DNA of 64,000 nt. Origin: Flavobacteriales bacterium (GTDB taxonomy: Bacteria > Bacteroidota > Bacteroidia > Flavobacteriales_F > PHOS-HE28). The stretch covers positions 1 to 64,000 of the forward strand of contig JACJZF010000013.1 in NCBI GenBank assembly GCA_020635725.1, given 5' to 3'. The notes beneath the pieces were generated by a model, which was not told the DNA's origin, ran no database searches, and saw only the letters and a list, made by a program, of their open reading frames with translations. The stretch's first letter is position 1. Every line of letters begins with the position of its first letter. Made by a program: the position numbers and the translations under genes. Positions 34,801 through 43,594 of the stretch are shown piece by piece.

Positions 34801-35730
34801 ATGAAAACCATGAGAACGCTCGCCGCGCTGGGCCTGCTGGCCACCACGGGCATCGTCTCCGCGCAGCAGGAGGTGATGGTGAGCCAGTACATGTTCAACG
34901 GGCTCTTCCTGAACCCCGCTTACGCAGGCAGCCATGGCTACGTGAGCAGCAGTTTGCTCCACCGCGCGCAATGGGTGCAGGTGGAAGGCGCGCCGCGCAC
35001 GAGCATGCTGGCGATCGATGGCCCCCTGATGGGCAATAAGATGGGCCTGGGATTCTCGCTGGTGCACGACCAGATCGGCATCAGCCGCGACCTCGACATG
35101 AGCGGCCACTACGCCTACCACCTCCGCGTGGGCAAGCGCAGCAGGCTGGCCCTTGGCCTGCGCGCCGGCCTCTCGATGTACAGCGCCCGCGTGAGCGAAC
35201 TGCGCTATTGGGATGCGAACGATCCCCTTTACCAGGCCGACATCACCAACGCCCCCGTGGGCAAGTTCGGCTTCGGGCTCTACTGGTACGATGCCACCAG
35301 CTACGTGGGCCTGAGCATTCCCACGATCTACGCAGCGGATGGCCGCATCACCATGGATGCGCCGCAGGCCCTGCAGCACTACTTCACGCAGCACTACTAC
35401 TTCACCGCAGGCAAGGTCTTCCCGCTGGGCGAATCGCTCGACATCAAGCCGAGCTGCATGGTGAAGTACGAGCCCGCCGCGCCGCTGGAGGCCGATGTGA
35501 ACTGCAACATGCTCTACCGCGAGCGCGTGTGGTTCGGGCTCGGCTACCGCACGGGCGACGCCCTCGTGGGCATGATGGAATACCAGGTGAACCCGCAGCT
35601 GCGCATCGGCTACGCGTACGACATGACCACCTCACGCCTCCGCGACTACACGCAAGGCAGCCACGAGGTCATGCTCGGATTCGACTTCGGCCGCGACCTC
35701 ATCCGGATCAAGACCCCTCGTTACTTCTGA
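34801..35730 (+). CDS. PorP/SprF-family type IX secretion membrane protein
   Basis: About 309 residues from MKTMRTLAALGLLATTGIVSAQ (signal peptide); the ATG at 34789 adds four residues. The motif QEVMVSQYMFNGLFLNPAYAGSHGYVSSSLLHRAQWVQVEGAPRTSMLAIDGPL is the classic PorP/SprF signature, followed by an outer-membrane barrel (GLGFSLVHDQIG, NPQLRIGYAYDMTTSRLRDYTQGSHEVMLGFDF). SprF in Flavobacterium is needed for secretion of SprB; here it directly follows a SprB-like adhesin, so the same pairing is likely. Confidence 0.94.
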   Translation: MKTMRTLAALGLLATTGIVSAQQEVMVSQYMFNGLFLNPAYAGSHGYVSSSLLHRAQWVQVEGAPRTSMLAIDGPLMGNKMGLGFSLVHDQIGISRDLDMSGHYAYHLRVGKRSRLALGLRAGLSMYSARVSELRYWDANDPLYQADITNAPVGKFGFGLYWYDATSYVGLSIPTIYAADGRITMDAPQALQHYFTQHYYFTAGKVFPLGESLDIKPSCMVKYEPAAPLEADVNCNMLYRERVWFGLGYRTGDALVGMMEYQVNPQLRIGYAYDMTTSRLRDYTQGSHEVMLGFDFGRDLIRIKTPRYF

Positions 35731-35734
35731 TCGC

Positions 35735-37624
35735 ATGTCCAACAAGAACATCCTCTCTCTCCTCCCAGGGGTGATCCTGATCGGCTGCGCGCAGCAACAG
35801 CTCGTGCAAGCCGACAAAGCCTACGATCGCATGGCCTATGCGAATGCAGCGTGCCGCTACGAGAAGGCCCTCGCTCAAATCAACGACCGCGCCGTAGCCC
35901 TGCGCGCCGCCGACAGCTACCGCCAGCTGAACAATCCCGCCAAAGCCGTTGATTGGTACGCCTTCGCCGAACGGATCTCGCCGCTGAATGGCACCGATGC
36001 GACCCACTACGGGCGTGCCCTGCTCGGTATGAACCGCCCCGGCGAAGCGGCTGCGATGCTCGAGCGCGTGCTCATCGAGCAGCCCGAGGATCCTGTGATC
36101 CGTGAACTGGGCATGGCCATCGCCGATCGCGATGCCTTCTTCGTGGATACCACGCTGTACACGATCACACCGGTGCGCATCCAAGGCGTGCTCAGCGCGT
36201 TCTGCGCCGTCCCCTACGGCAACAGCATTCTCTTCGCGGCGGAGAAGGCGCAGCAGGCCGGCCTGCACAATCCGTGGAATGGCGCCTCCTTCCTGGACCT
36301 GTACACCGCCGATGCCGGAGCCGAGGTGAGCGCCCAGCCCTTGCCCGGTGAGGTGAACGGACGCTTCCATGACGGCCCTGCGGTGCTCAGCGCCGATGGA
36401 TCGACGATGTACTTCACCCGGAGCGATTACTACCGCTTCCGCCTCAACAAGGATGAGAACAGCACCAGCCACCTCATGCTCTACCGCGCCGAGAAGCAGC
36501 ATGACGGAAGCTGGGGCAAGGTGAGCTCCTTCGCTTACAATGGATACGACTTCTCCGCGGGCCATGCCGCCCTCAGCGCCGATGGCAGCCGCCTCTACTA
36601 CGTGAGCGATATGCCCGGCGGATTGGGCGGAACAGACATCTACGTATGCGAGCGTACCGCCGAAGGATGGGGCATGCCGCGCAATCTCGGCCCCACGGTG
36701 AACACCTCCGCCAATGAGATGTTCCCCGTGCTGCGCAACGACACGCTGTACTTCTCCTCCAACGGGCATCGCTCCCTGGGCGGTCTGGACATTTTCCGGA
36801 GCACCCTTTCCGATGGTGAATGGAGCCGACCGGAGAACCTGAACTATCCGGTCAATACCGTACATGACGATTTCGGCTTCGTGCTCCTTCAGGATGGCCG
36901 CAGCGGCTACCTGAGCAGCAACCGCTCCGGGCTCGATGGCATCTACCGCTTCACCACGAACGACCCCACCCTACTGCTGCACGCCACCCTCCTCGATGAG
37001 GAAGACGGTTCGCCCATGGCAGGCGCGGAAGTGCGCCTGCTCGAGCCTTCGCTCCCCGAGCCCATCCAGCTCTTCACCGATTCCGATGGCAGCGTCACGC
37101 TGCCCCTCACGCTGGACAAGGTGTACGAGGTGATGGCGAGCAAGGACGGCGTATTCACCGAGAGCCGGAAGGTGAGCACCGAAGGGCAGCGTACGAGCCG
37201 CGTGTACGAGGAGGAGTTCCGCATGCGCCGCGTGGTGGTGGACAAACCGATCGTGATCGAGAACATCTACTACGATTACGATCGCTGGGACATCAGGCCC
37301 GATGCCGCAGTGGAGCTGGACCACATCGCGCGGCTCTTCATCGACAACCCGAGCATGAGCTTCGAACTGGGATCGCACACCGACAGCCGCGCGAGCGACA
37401 CCTACAACCTGCTGCTGAGCGATGCCCGGGCCAAGAGCGCCGTGGACTATCTGGTGCGCATGGGCGTGCCCGCCGAGCGCCTCACCGCGCGCGGCTATGG
37501 CGAGCGTAACCTGGTGAATGGCTGCCGAGATGGCGTGGATTGCTCCGAGGAGGAGCACCAGGCCAACCGCCGCACCGAGTTCAAGGTCACCCGGATCACG
37601 GAAGCGATCAGCGAGACCCGCTAG
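35735..37624 (+). CDS. OmpA-family lipoprotein with TPR and PD40 repeats
   Basis: 629 residues: lipoprotein signal with lipobox LIGC (residues 15-18), a TPR-like N-terminal region (YANAACRYEKALAQ ... RAADSYRQLNNPAKAVDWYAFAERISP), WD40-like PD40 repeats (LSADGSTMYFTRSD, LSADGSRLYYVSDMPGGLGGTDIYVC, LYFSSNGHRSLGGLDIF), a carboxypeptidase-regulatory-like beta domain (about 415-500) and an OmpA peptidoglycan-binding domain (IYYDYDRWDIRPDA, ELGSHTDSRASDTYN, LTARGYGERNLVNGC). This layout fits PorE-like T9SS components that tie the outer membrane to peptidoglycan. Four-nt gap after PorP/SprF. Its 3' end overlaps the convergent helical-repeat gene by 17 nt. Confidence 0.92.
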   Translation: MSNKNILSLLPGVILIGCAQQQLVQADKAYDRMAYANAACRYEKALAQINDRAVALRAADSYRQLNNPAKAVDWYAFAERISPLNGTDATHYGRALLGMNRPGEAAAMLERVLIEQPEDPVIRELGMAIADRDAFFVDTTLYTITPVRIQGVLSAFCAVPYGNSILFAAEKAQQAGLHNPWNGASFLDLYTADAGAEVSAQPLPGEVNGRFHDGPAVLSADGSTMYFTRSDYYRFRLNKDENSTSHLMLYRAEKQHDGSWGKVSSFAYNGYDFSAGHAALSADGSRLYYVSDMPGGLGGTDIYVCERTAEGWGMPRNLGPTVNTSANEMFPVLRNDTLYFSSNGHRSLGGLDIFRSTLSDGEWSRPENLNYPVNTVHDDFGFVLLQDGRSGYLSSNRSGLDGIYRFTTNDPTLLLHATLLDEEDGSPMAGAEVRLLEPSLPEPIQLFTDSDGSVTLPLTLDKVYEVMASKDGVFTESRKVSTEGQRTSRVYEEEFRMRRVVVDKPIVIENIYYDYDRWDIRPDAAVELDHIARLFIDNPSMSFELGSHTDSRASDTYNLLLSDARAKSAVDYLVRMGVPAERLTARGYGERNLVNGCRDGVDCSEEEHQANRRTEFKVTRITEAISETR

Positions 37625-39164
37625 CGCGCTGTTCCGCCAGTGCCTTCCTGCGCACCACCTCGCTGTAGGGCAAGCCGAGCACATGGCTCTCGGCCCAGGA
37701 TAGCACATCGAAGTACTTCAGCACCAAGCTCTCCCCGGGATCCTTCAGCAGAACCGCCAGCTGCTCATACAGGGAACGGAAGAGGTCCCGTTTCGTTGCC
37801 GGATCGTTCGCGCGCGCCAGCTTCTTGATCTGCTCGATGATCAGGTTCTCCACCTCATGCGCCCGCTGCCGCTTGCCCAGGAAGCGCTGCGTGCTGCGCA
37901 CGATGTAGCCGAGCAGGTCGTAGTTGCCCAGCTCATAGTGCACCACCAGGTTGAAGAGACGGGCGTACGTGAAGATATCCTGGCGCAGGGCGGGCTCCGG
38001 ATCATTCAGCACCTTGTTGAGCCAGAAGAGCGCCTTGTTCATCTGGCCTGCCCCGAAATGCGCGCAAGCCAGGCACCATTCGAACTCGAGCTCATGCTCC
38101 TTGTGCAGGTGGCCCGCCAACCGTTCCATGCCCGCAACGATCTCAGGAGCCATCGCCACGGCCTTCTCGTGCTCCCCGCTCCGATCGAGCAGCCTCAGCT
38201 CGCTTAGGTAGCTCGCCGCGAACACCTGCACTTCGGTGTTCATGCCGCTGAAGCCCGGGTCGGAGGGCAATGAGCGCAGGTGCTTGATGTGCTCCCGCGC
38301 CTGACCCAGATCGCCCAGCTCGATCTCGCCATTGATGATGTACTGCAGGGTGCGGATGTAGCGCTTGGTGAGGTCGCCCCGGATCGCTGGCTGGTCATCC
38401 AGGATCTGCTTCACGCGCTTGAATTTCTCCAGGCTTGTGGCCCAGTCGCGCTTGGCCCATTGGCAGAAACCCTGGGTGTAGTAGCAGATGGTGGCCGCGC
38501 GCTTGCTCAAGGCCGTGTTCTTCCCTTTGATCAGCGGGTGCTCGCTGATCTCCTCCACCATGGCATGCTCCTCATCGGTGCGCACGTACCCGCCACTGCG
38601 GAAGACATAGTTGATCTTGGAGTAGAGGATGTGATAGGCCGCCAGGTTCCGTAGCTTCTCGATCACGTCGCGCTCCTCCTCGATCAAGGCATCGAGGTCC
38701 TTGGTGAACTCGCCGCTCTCGTAAGCCTCCTCCAGCAGCATCTTCTCCCAGTTGAGCAGCTCGAACCAGTAGTAGAACCGTTCATTCTCCTTGGCGATGC
38801 GCTTCGCGCGGTGCAGCAGCTTGTTGCACTCGGTATACAGCGCCTTCTGATAGAGGATCTCGATGTTCTTGATCTCCTGCTTCAGGATCCCGCTCACCGA
38901 ACTCTCGGCGTGGTAGGCCCGCAGCGCCTTCAGGATGAGCTTGTACAGATGGTTCTTCTCCGAAGGCAGGTGCTTGATGAAGGTCTCCTTCGCGAACAGC
39001 TTCTTCAAGCCCTCCTCATCGTAGGCCTTCTGCTTATCGATCGCATCGAAGATCCGCAGGTAGTTCTTCGGGCCGCTCTGCAAGGCGCTGTGCAGCTTGA
39101 AGAAGCGCTTCTCCGACTTGGAGAGTGATTTGATCAGGTCGAAGAGCTCGGTGCTGGGTTTCAT
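37608..39164 (-). CDS. Alpha-helical (TPR-like) Bacteroidota protein
   Basis: 518 residues, no signal peptide. It starts MKPSTELFDLIKSLSKSEKRFFKLHS and is almost entirely helical with TPR-like pairs (KALYTECNKLLHRAKRIAKENERFYYWFELLNWEKMLL, IINGEIELGDLGQAREHIKHLRSLP, CLACAHFGAGQMNKALFWLNKVLND). The N-terminal SKSEKRFFK motif is typical of an uncharacterised Bacteroidota family. An alternative ATG at 39200 lies inside the predicted -7 box and is rejected. Cytoplasmic; function unknown. Confidence 0.82.
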   Translation of the reverse strand: MKPSTELFDLIKSLSKSEKRFFKLHSALQSGPKNYLRIFDAIDKQKAYDEEGLKKLFAKETFIKHLPSEKNHLYKLILKALRAYHAESSVSGILKQEIKNIEILYQKALYTECNKLLHRAKRIAKENERFYYWFELLNWEKMLLEEAYESGEFTKDLDALIEEERDVIEKLRNLAAYHILYSKINYVFRSGGYVRTDEEHAMVEEISEHPLIKGKNTALSKRAATICYYTQGFCQWAKRDWATSLEKFKRVKQILDDQPAIRGDLTKRYIRTLQYIINGEIELGDLGQAREHIKHLRSLPSDPGFSGMNTEVQVFAASYLSELRLLDRSGEHEKAVAMAPEIVAGMERLAGHLHKEHELEFEWCLACAHFGAGQMNKALFWLNKVLNDPEPALRQDIFTYARLFNLVVHYELGNYDLLGYIVRSTQRFLGKRQRAHEVENLIIEQIKKLARANDPATKRDLFRSLYEQLAVLLKDPGESLVLKYFDVLSWAESHVLGLPYSEVVRRKALAEQRASGSR

Positions 39165-39197
39165 CCGGGAGGTGGTTGCGACCCCAAGGCCGTCATC

Positions 39198-39205
39198 CAA
39201 AGGTA
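39198..39205 (-). promoter_or_regulatory. Candidate -7 box TACCTTTG for helical-repeat gene
   Basis: On the minus strand TACCTTTG matches TAnnTTTG exactly and lies 33 nt before the ATG at 39164. It overlaps the upstream alternative ATG, which helps choose the start. Confidence 0.5.
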
Positions 39206-39253
39206 GGAATCCTACGCGGCGGACAGCGCCGTGCGCCCCAGCCTCCGCGCGGG

Positions 39254-39261
39254 TACATTTG
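39254..39261 (+). promoter_or_regulatory. Candidate -7 box TACATTTG, 4 nt before M1 peptidase ATG
   Basis: Same octamer as the tRNA-Glu box, with only CTGT between it and the ATG. It predicts a transcript that starts at or next to the ATG (leaderless). Confidence 0.45.
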
Positions 39262-39265
39262 CTGT

Positions 39266-41710
39266 ATGCCTTGCCCCCCCATTCTGTCCCGCTTGCTCGC
39301 TTTCTTGTTCTTGGTCCTGCTCGGGAGCACCTTCCCCTATCACCTCGTGGCGCAGCACGATTGCCGCTCCTCCAAGCAAGGAGCGCTCGGCGCCAAGGCC
39401 GCCCGCGACGCCGATCCCTGGCCGTGGGACCTGCTGCACGAACGCATCACCCTGGACCTCACCCTTGGCAACAACATCCGCGGAGCGTGCGAGGTGAGGG
39501 CAACGCCCCGTATCGATGGCCTTTCGGAACTGCCCCTTCAGCTGCTCGCTCTTCAAGTTGATTCCGTGATCCTCGGTGCGCAGCCGCTCAGCTTCACGCA
39601 AACCGGCTTCGACCTGGCCATTGAGCTGCCGACCGCCTTCAACACGACGGATACCGTGGTGCTCACCGTGCATTACAGCGGCGATCCCACCCTGGATGCC
39701 AGCGGATTCGGAGGCTTCTACACCACCGGCCAGTACAGCTACAACCTGGGCGTGGCTTTCACCAGCGTACCGCATTCCTACGGACGCGCCTGGTTTCCCT
39801 GCGTGGACAACTTCGTCGAGCGGTGCACCTACGAGTTCATCGTCACCACGGTATCGGCTTGGAACGCCTGGTGCAACGGCCATCTGATCGCCGAGTGGCA
39901 GCCCACGCCCGGCACCCGCACGCGTCATTGGTCCATCGAGGAGACGATGCCTGCCTACCTCGCATCCGTTGCCGCATCGAACTACGCCGTGGTGCGCGAC
40001 ACGCTCATGAGCATCGCTGGGTCATCCGTGCCGGTGACACTCGTGGCCCGGCCAACGGACACCACCGCCATGAAGAATTCCTTCACCAACCTGCAGGTGG
40101 CCTTCGACCGGTTCGAGGATTGGTTCGGCCCGTACCGCTGGAACCGCGTGGGTTATGTGCTCACCCCGCAGGGTGCCATGGAACATGCCACCTCCATCCA
40201 CTACCCCGCGAGCATCGCCGACGGCTCCCTCTCCTACCAGAACATCATGGCGCATGAGCTCGCCCACCATTGGTTCGGAGACCTGATCACCTGTGAACGC
40301 GCCGAGGAGATGTACATCAACGAAGGCTTCGCCGAATACCTCTCCTACCTCTTCTATGAAGCGCTGGGTGGCAGCACCGCGTACATGAACAAGGTGCGCG
40401 GCAACCACCGCAACATGCTGCTGAAGGCGCACATCGAGGATGAAGGCTGGTGGGCGTTGGCTGACATGCCACAGGAATGGACCTACGGCGAGCATACCTA
40501 CAACAAGGGCGCGGACGTGCTCCACAGCCTGCGCAGCTACATGGGCGACAGCCTCTTCAGTGTCGGTCTCACCAGCCTGCTCACCACGCACGCCTTCAGC
40601 GATGTGAACACGGCGGAGCTGCGCGATCACCTGGAACTCACCACGGGCGTGCCGCTCACCGACTTCTTTGCCGATTGGGTGCTGCAGCCAGGCTGGGCGG
40701 CCTTTGAGACGGATTCGCTGGCCGTGGGCGCCATGCAGCCCGATGGCAGCTACCCTACCACGGTCTTCGTGCAGCAGAAACAGCGCGGGCCGGCCTCGCC
40801 TTACCACAACGTGCCGGTGACGCTTTCCTTCATGGGACCCAACGGCGAGGTGTGGACAAGCCCGCAGCCTGTGATGCTGGGCGATGCCACCTGCACGGCC
40901 ACGGCTGCCCCGCCGTTCCCGCCGCGATGGGCCTACTTCAACACGGATGAGCGCCTGAGCCTGGCCCAGACCTTCGATACCGATTCGCTCGCTGGCCCGG
41001 CCACGCGCATCTACCCCAACGCCGATCTGCGCATCACGGTGAACAGCACCCCTTCTTCGTTCAAGCTTCGGTTGGAGGAATATTGGGTGCCTTCCGATCC
41101 GCAGACCGAGGAGGCCTTCGCCTACGTGGTATCGCCGGACCGTTACTGGCGGATCATCGGGAACATTCCCGAGGAGGCCGACCTCAGCGCTCGCTTCACC
41201 TACGATGGCCATGCCGCGCCAGCCATCGCTTTCGACAGCGGCTTGATGCAGGACTTCGAGGGCATCACGTTCCGCGAGGACAGCCTGGTGATCCTCTACC
41301 GCCCAGACGCGCGTTGGCCGTGGGCGCTGCATCCGGACCAAACGCTCAATGTGCTTGGCAGCGTGGTGGACCGCAGCGGCCGCATCGATGTGAACGGGAT
41401 ACGCGCAGGCGAGTACTGCCTGGCCTGGCGTAAGAGCGCCGTGGGCGTGATGGAGCGCGCATCCGCGCGGGAATGGTCCCTGCAACCGAATCCCGCATCA
41501 GACCAGGTGCTGCTCCAATCACAGGGGCTCACGCTCAGCGGGATCATCGCCGTGCTCGATGGGAAAGGCCGCTTGGCTCTTTGGGAACCCGTGCGCGGCG
41601 CGTCCGCCACGTTGGATATCAGAGGGCTCACGCCCGGCGCGTATGTCGTGCGCTACACCGGTGCCGATGGCGTTGCGGAGCACGTGGGACGTTTGATGGT
41701 GAGGCACTAA
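39266..41710 (+). CDS. M1-family metallopeptidase with T9SS sorting tail
   Basis: 814 residues from MPCPPILSRLLAFLFLVLLGS (signal peptide). The M1 fold shows the exopeptidase-like motif GAMEH (usually GAMEN), the zinc site H330-E-L-A-H334 with second ligand E353 (NEGFAEYLSYLFYE), and Tyr-containing segments downstream. The last 80 residues (WSLQPNPASDQVLLQSQGL ... GAYVVRYTG) form a type A T9SS C-terminal sorting domain, so the enzyme is secreted or surface-bound. Likely an aminopeptidase acting on peptides outside the cell; substrate unknown. The GAMEH variant may change exopeptidase specificity. Confidence 0.92.
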   Translation: MPCPPILSRLLAFLFLVLLGSTFPYHLVAQHDCRSSKQGALGAKAARDADPWPWDLLHERITLDLTLGNNIRGACEVRATPRIDGLSELPLQLLALQVDSVILGAQPLSFTQTGFDLAIELPTAFNTTDTVVLTVHYSGDPTLDASGFGGFYTTGQYSYNLGVAFTSVPHSYGRAWFPCVDNFVERCTYEFIVTTVSAWNAWCNGHLIAEWQPTPGTRTRHWSIEETMPAYLASVAASNYAVVRDTLMSIAGSSVPVTLVARPTDTTAMKNSFTNLQVAFDRFEDWFGPYRWNRVGYVLTPQGAMEHATSIHYPASIADGSLSYQNIMAHELAHHWFGDLITCERAEEMYINEGFAEYLSYLFYEALGGSTAYMNKVRGNHRNMLLKAHIEDEGWWALADMPQEWTYGEHTYNKGADVLHSLRSYMGDSLFSVGLTSLLTTHAFSDVNTAELRDHLELTTGVPLTDFFADWVLQPGWAAFETDSLAVGAMQPDGSYPTTVFVQQKQRGPASPYHNVPVTLSFMGPNGEVWTSPQPVMLGDATCTATAAPPFPPRWAYFNTDERLSLAQTFDTDSLAGPATRIYPNADLRITVNSTPSSFKLRLEEYWVPSDPQTEEAFAYVVSPDRYWRIIGNIPEEADLSARFTYDGHAAPAIAFDSGLMQDFEGITFREDSLVILYRPDARWPWALHPDQTLNVLGSVVDRSGRIDVNGIRAGEYCLAWRKSAVGVMERASAREWSLQPNPASDQVLLQSQGLTLSGIIAVLDGKGRLALWEPVRGASATLDIRGLTPGAYVVRYTGADGVAEHVGRLMVRH

Positions 41711-41731
41711 CGCTCTTCCGCTCCTTCGGCC

Positions 41732-43591
41732 ATGCGCGCGCTCATCGGGTATCTCGTGCGGATCATTCTCTGCTGGATCCTGCTCTTCCTCATTCAGCAG
41801 CTTTGCTTCCTCTTCTTCCAACCGGGCGACCTGGCCGGTATCGGAAGCGGCGCGCTGGTCACCGCGTTGCGGCGCGCGCTGCCCATGGATCTGGCTGCGG
41901 CATGCTACCTCACGCTGCCAGTCGCCTTGCTCGGGATCGTTCGGCTCTTCACGGACCGCCGTTGGCCAGTGATCGCGACACGGGTCTGGTTGATCGCTGC
42001 CGTGCTGCTCACTTGCTTCGTGCATGTGAGCGACATCGGCCTCTTCCGCTCGTGGGGCACCAAGGTCAACCACAAGGCCCTCTCCTACCTGCTCTATCCC
42101 GATGAGGCCTTGGCTGCGGCATCCGGCGCGCATCCGGGGCAGCTGCTGGTGATCATGCTCGCGCAGGCCCTGCTCATGTGGTTCATGCTCTCCCGTATCG
42201 ATCACGGGCGCTCCTTCCGCACGCGATCCCTGCTGCACATCGTGCCTGCTGCCGTGCTTGTGCCTGGGCTCATGCTGCTGGGCATGCGAGGCGGCGTGCA
42301 GGATTACCCGATCGATCGTAGCTGGAGCTACCACAGCGTGCACCCGATCTTGAACCTCAGCGCCATGAACGGCGTATGGAACGTGATCGTGCTGCTAGCG
42401 GAGCCGCCGCAGATCGCATCGAATCCGTACGCATACATGAGCGCTGACGACGCTGCGGATCGATTCGCCCGGTTGCACCAGCGCAGCAACTCGCAGCGGA
42501 AGCGGATCAGCGACACCGAGCGGCCCAACGTGGTGCTGGTGATGCTGGAGAGCTGGACAGCCGATGTGGTAGGCGTGCTCGGCGGTGATTCCGGCGTGAC
42601 ACCCGGCATGGACCGCCTCGCCGACGACGGATTGCTGTACACCAACTTCTACTCCACCGGCTTCCGGACCGAACAAGGCTTGTGCGCCTTGATCAGCGCC
42701 TTCCCTTCGCAGCCGAAGACCACCATCATCAGGCAGTACGGCAAGTTCGATCGCCTGCCCAGCCTGGTGAACGTACTCGATTCAGCGGGCTATCGTTCCG
42801 CGTACTGGTACGCCGGCGACGCCACCTTCGCCAACACGCGCTCCTACCTGGAGTCCATGGGTTTCGATGTGATCCACGATGAGCATTCATTCCCCATCAC
42901 GCGCAGGACCGAATGGGGCGCATACGATGAAGAGCTCTTCGCCTTCCACTTGCGCAGCGCGGAGCGGGCCCAGGAGCCGTTCTTCCATACGATCATGACC
43001 AGCACCAGCCATGAGCCCTTCGACGTGCCGGTGGATGAGGGTTTCCCGGGGAACGACGATGCGCAGATGTACCGCAACGCCGTGCACTACACCGACCGCA
43101 CCCTCGCGGCCTTCATCGGTTCATGCCAGCACCAGCCGTGGTACGACCGCACGCTGATCTTCATCGTCGCCGACCATGGCCACTACCTCCCGCATCATCG
43201 GGGCAACCACACCGCCGAGCGGCATCGCATCCCCTTCTTGATCACGGGTGGCGCCTTGAAGCCCGAGCTGCGCGGCCAGCGTGTTGCCACCTACGGCTGC
43301 CATGTGGATTTCGCCGCCACCCTGCTCGGGCAGCTCGGGCTTCCCGCCGACCGCTTTGAATGGAGTAATGATCTCCTCGCGCCCGGCGCTCCGCACTTCG
43401 CGTTCTGGACCTTCGATGATGGCTTCGGCTACGCCGATTCCAGTCAGACCGTGGTGTGGGACAATCTCGGCAAGCGCGTGCTTCAACTGCGCGATTCAGC
43501 CTCCACGGCGACTTCGGCCCAAGAGGCCTTGGCTAACGGGCAAGCGCTGGAGCAGGTCCTCCTGGATCGCTACATCGAGCTGAGCCAATAA
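41732..43591 (+). CDS. LTA synthase/phosphoglycerol transferase-like sulfatase-fold membrane protein
   Basis: 619 residues: about five N-terminal membrane helices (residues 1-200; for example LVRIILCWILLFLIQQLCFLFF and HIVPAAVLVPGLMLLGM), then a periplasmic sulfatase-fold domain with PNVVLVMLESWTADVVGVLGG, a nucleophile region TGFRTEQGL (Thr likely the catalytic residue), HTIMTSTSHEPF and FIVADHGHYLPHHRGNH metal-site motif. In Gram-negative species such enzymes add phosphoglycerol or phosphoethanolamine groups to glycans or lipids; the acceptor here is unknown. It ends 3 nt before the convergent eno stop. Confidence 0.88.
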   Translation: MRALIGYLVRIILCWILLFLIQQLCFLFFQPGDLAGIGSGALVTALRRALPMDLAAACYLTLPVALLGIVRLFTDRRWPVIATRVWLIAAVLLTCFVHVSDIGLFRSWGTKVNHKALSYLLYPDEALAAASGAHPGQLLVIMLAQALLMWFMLSRIDHGRSFRTRSLLHIVPAAVLVPGLMLLGMRGGVQDYPIDRSWSYHSVHPILNLSAMNGVWNVIVLLAEPPQIASNPYAYMSADDAADRFARLHQRSNSQRKRISDTERPNVVLVMLESWTADVVGVLGGDSGVTPGMDRLADDGLLYTNFYSTGFRTEQGLCALISAFPSQPKTTIIRQYGKFDRLPSLVNVLDSAGYRSAYWYAGDATFANTRSYLESMGFDVIHDEHSFPITRRTEWGAYDEELFAFHLRSAERAQEPFFHTIMTSTSHEPFDVPVDEGFPGNDDAQMYRNAVHYTDRTLAAFIGSCQHQPWYDRTLIFIVADHGHYLPHHRGNHTAERHRIPFLITGGALKPELRGQRVATYGCHVDFAATLLGQLGLPADRFEWSNDLLAPGAPHFAFWTFDDGFGYADSSQTVVWDNLGKRVLQLRDSASTATSAQEALANGQALEQVLLDRYIELSQ

Positions 43592-43594
43592 CGC

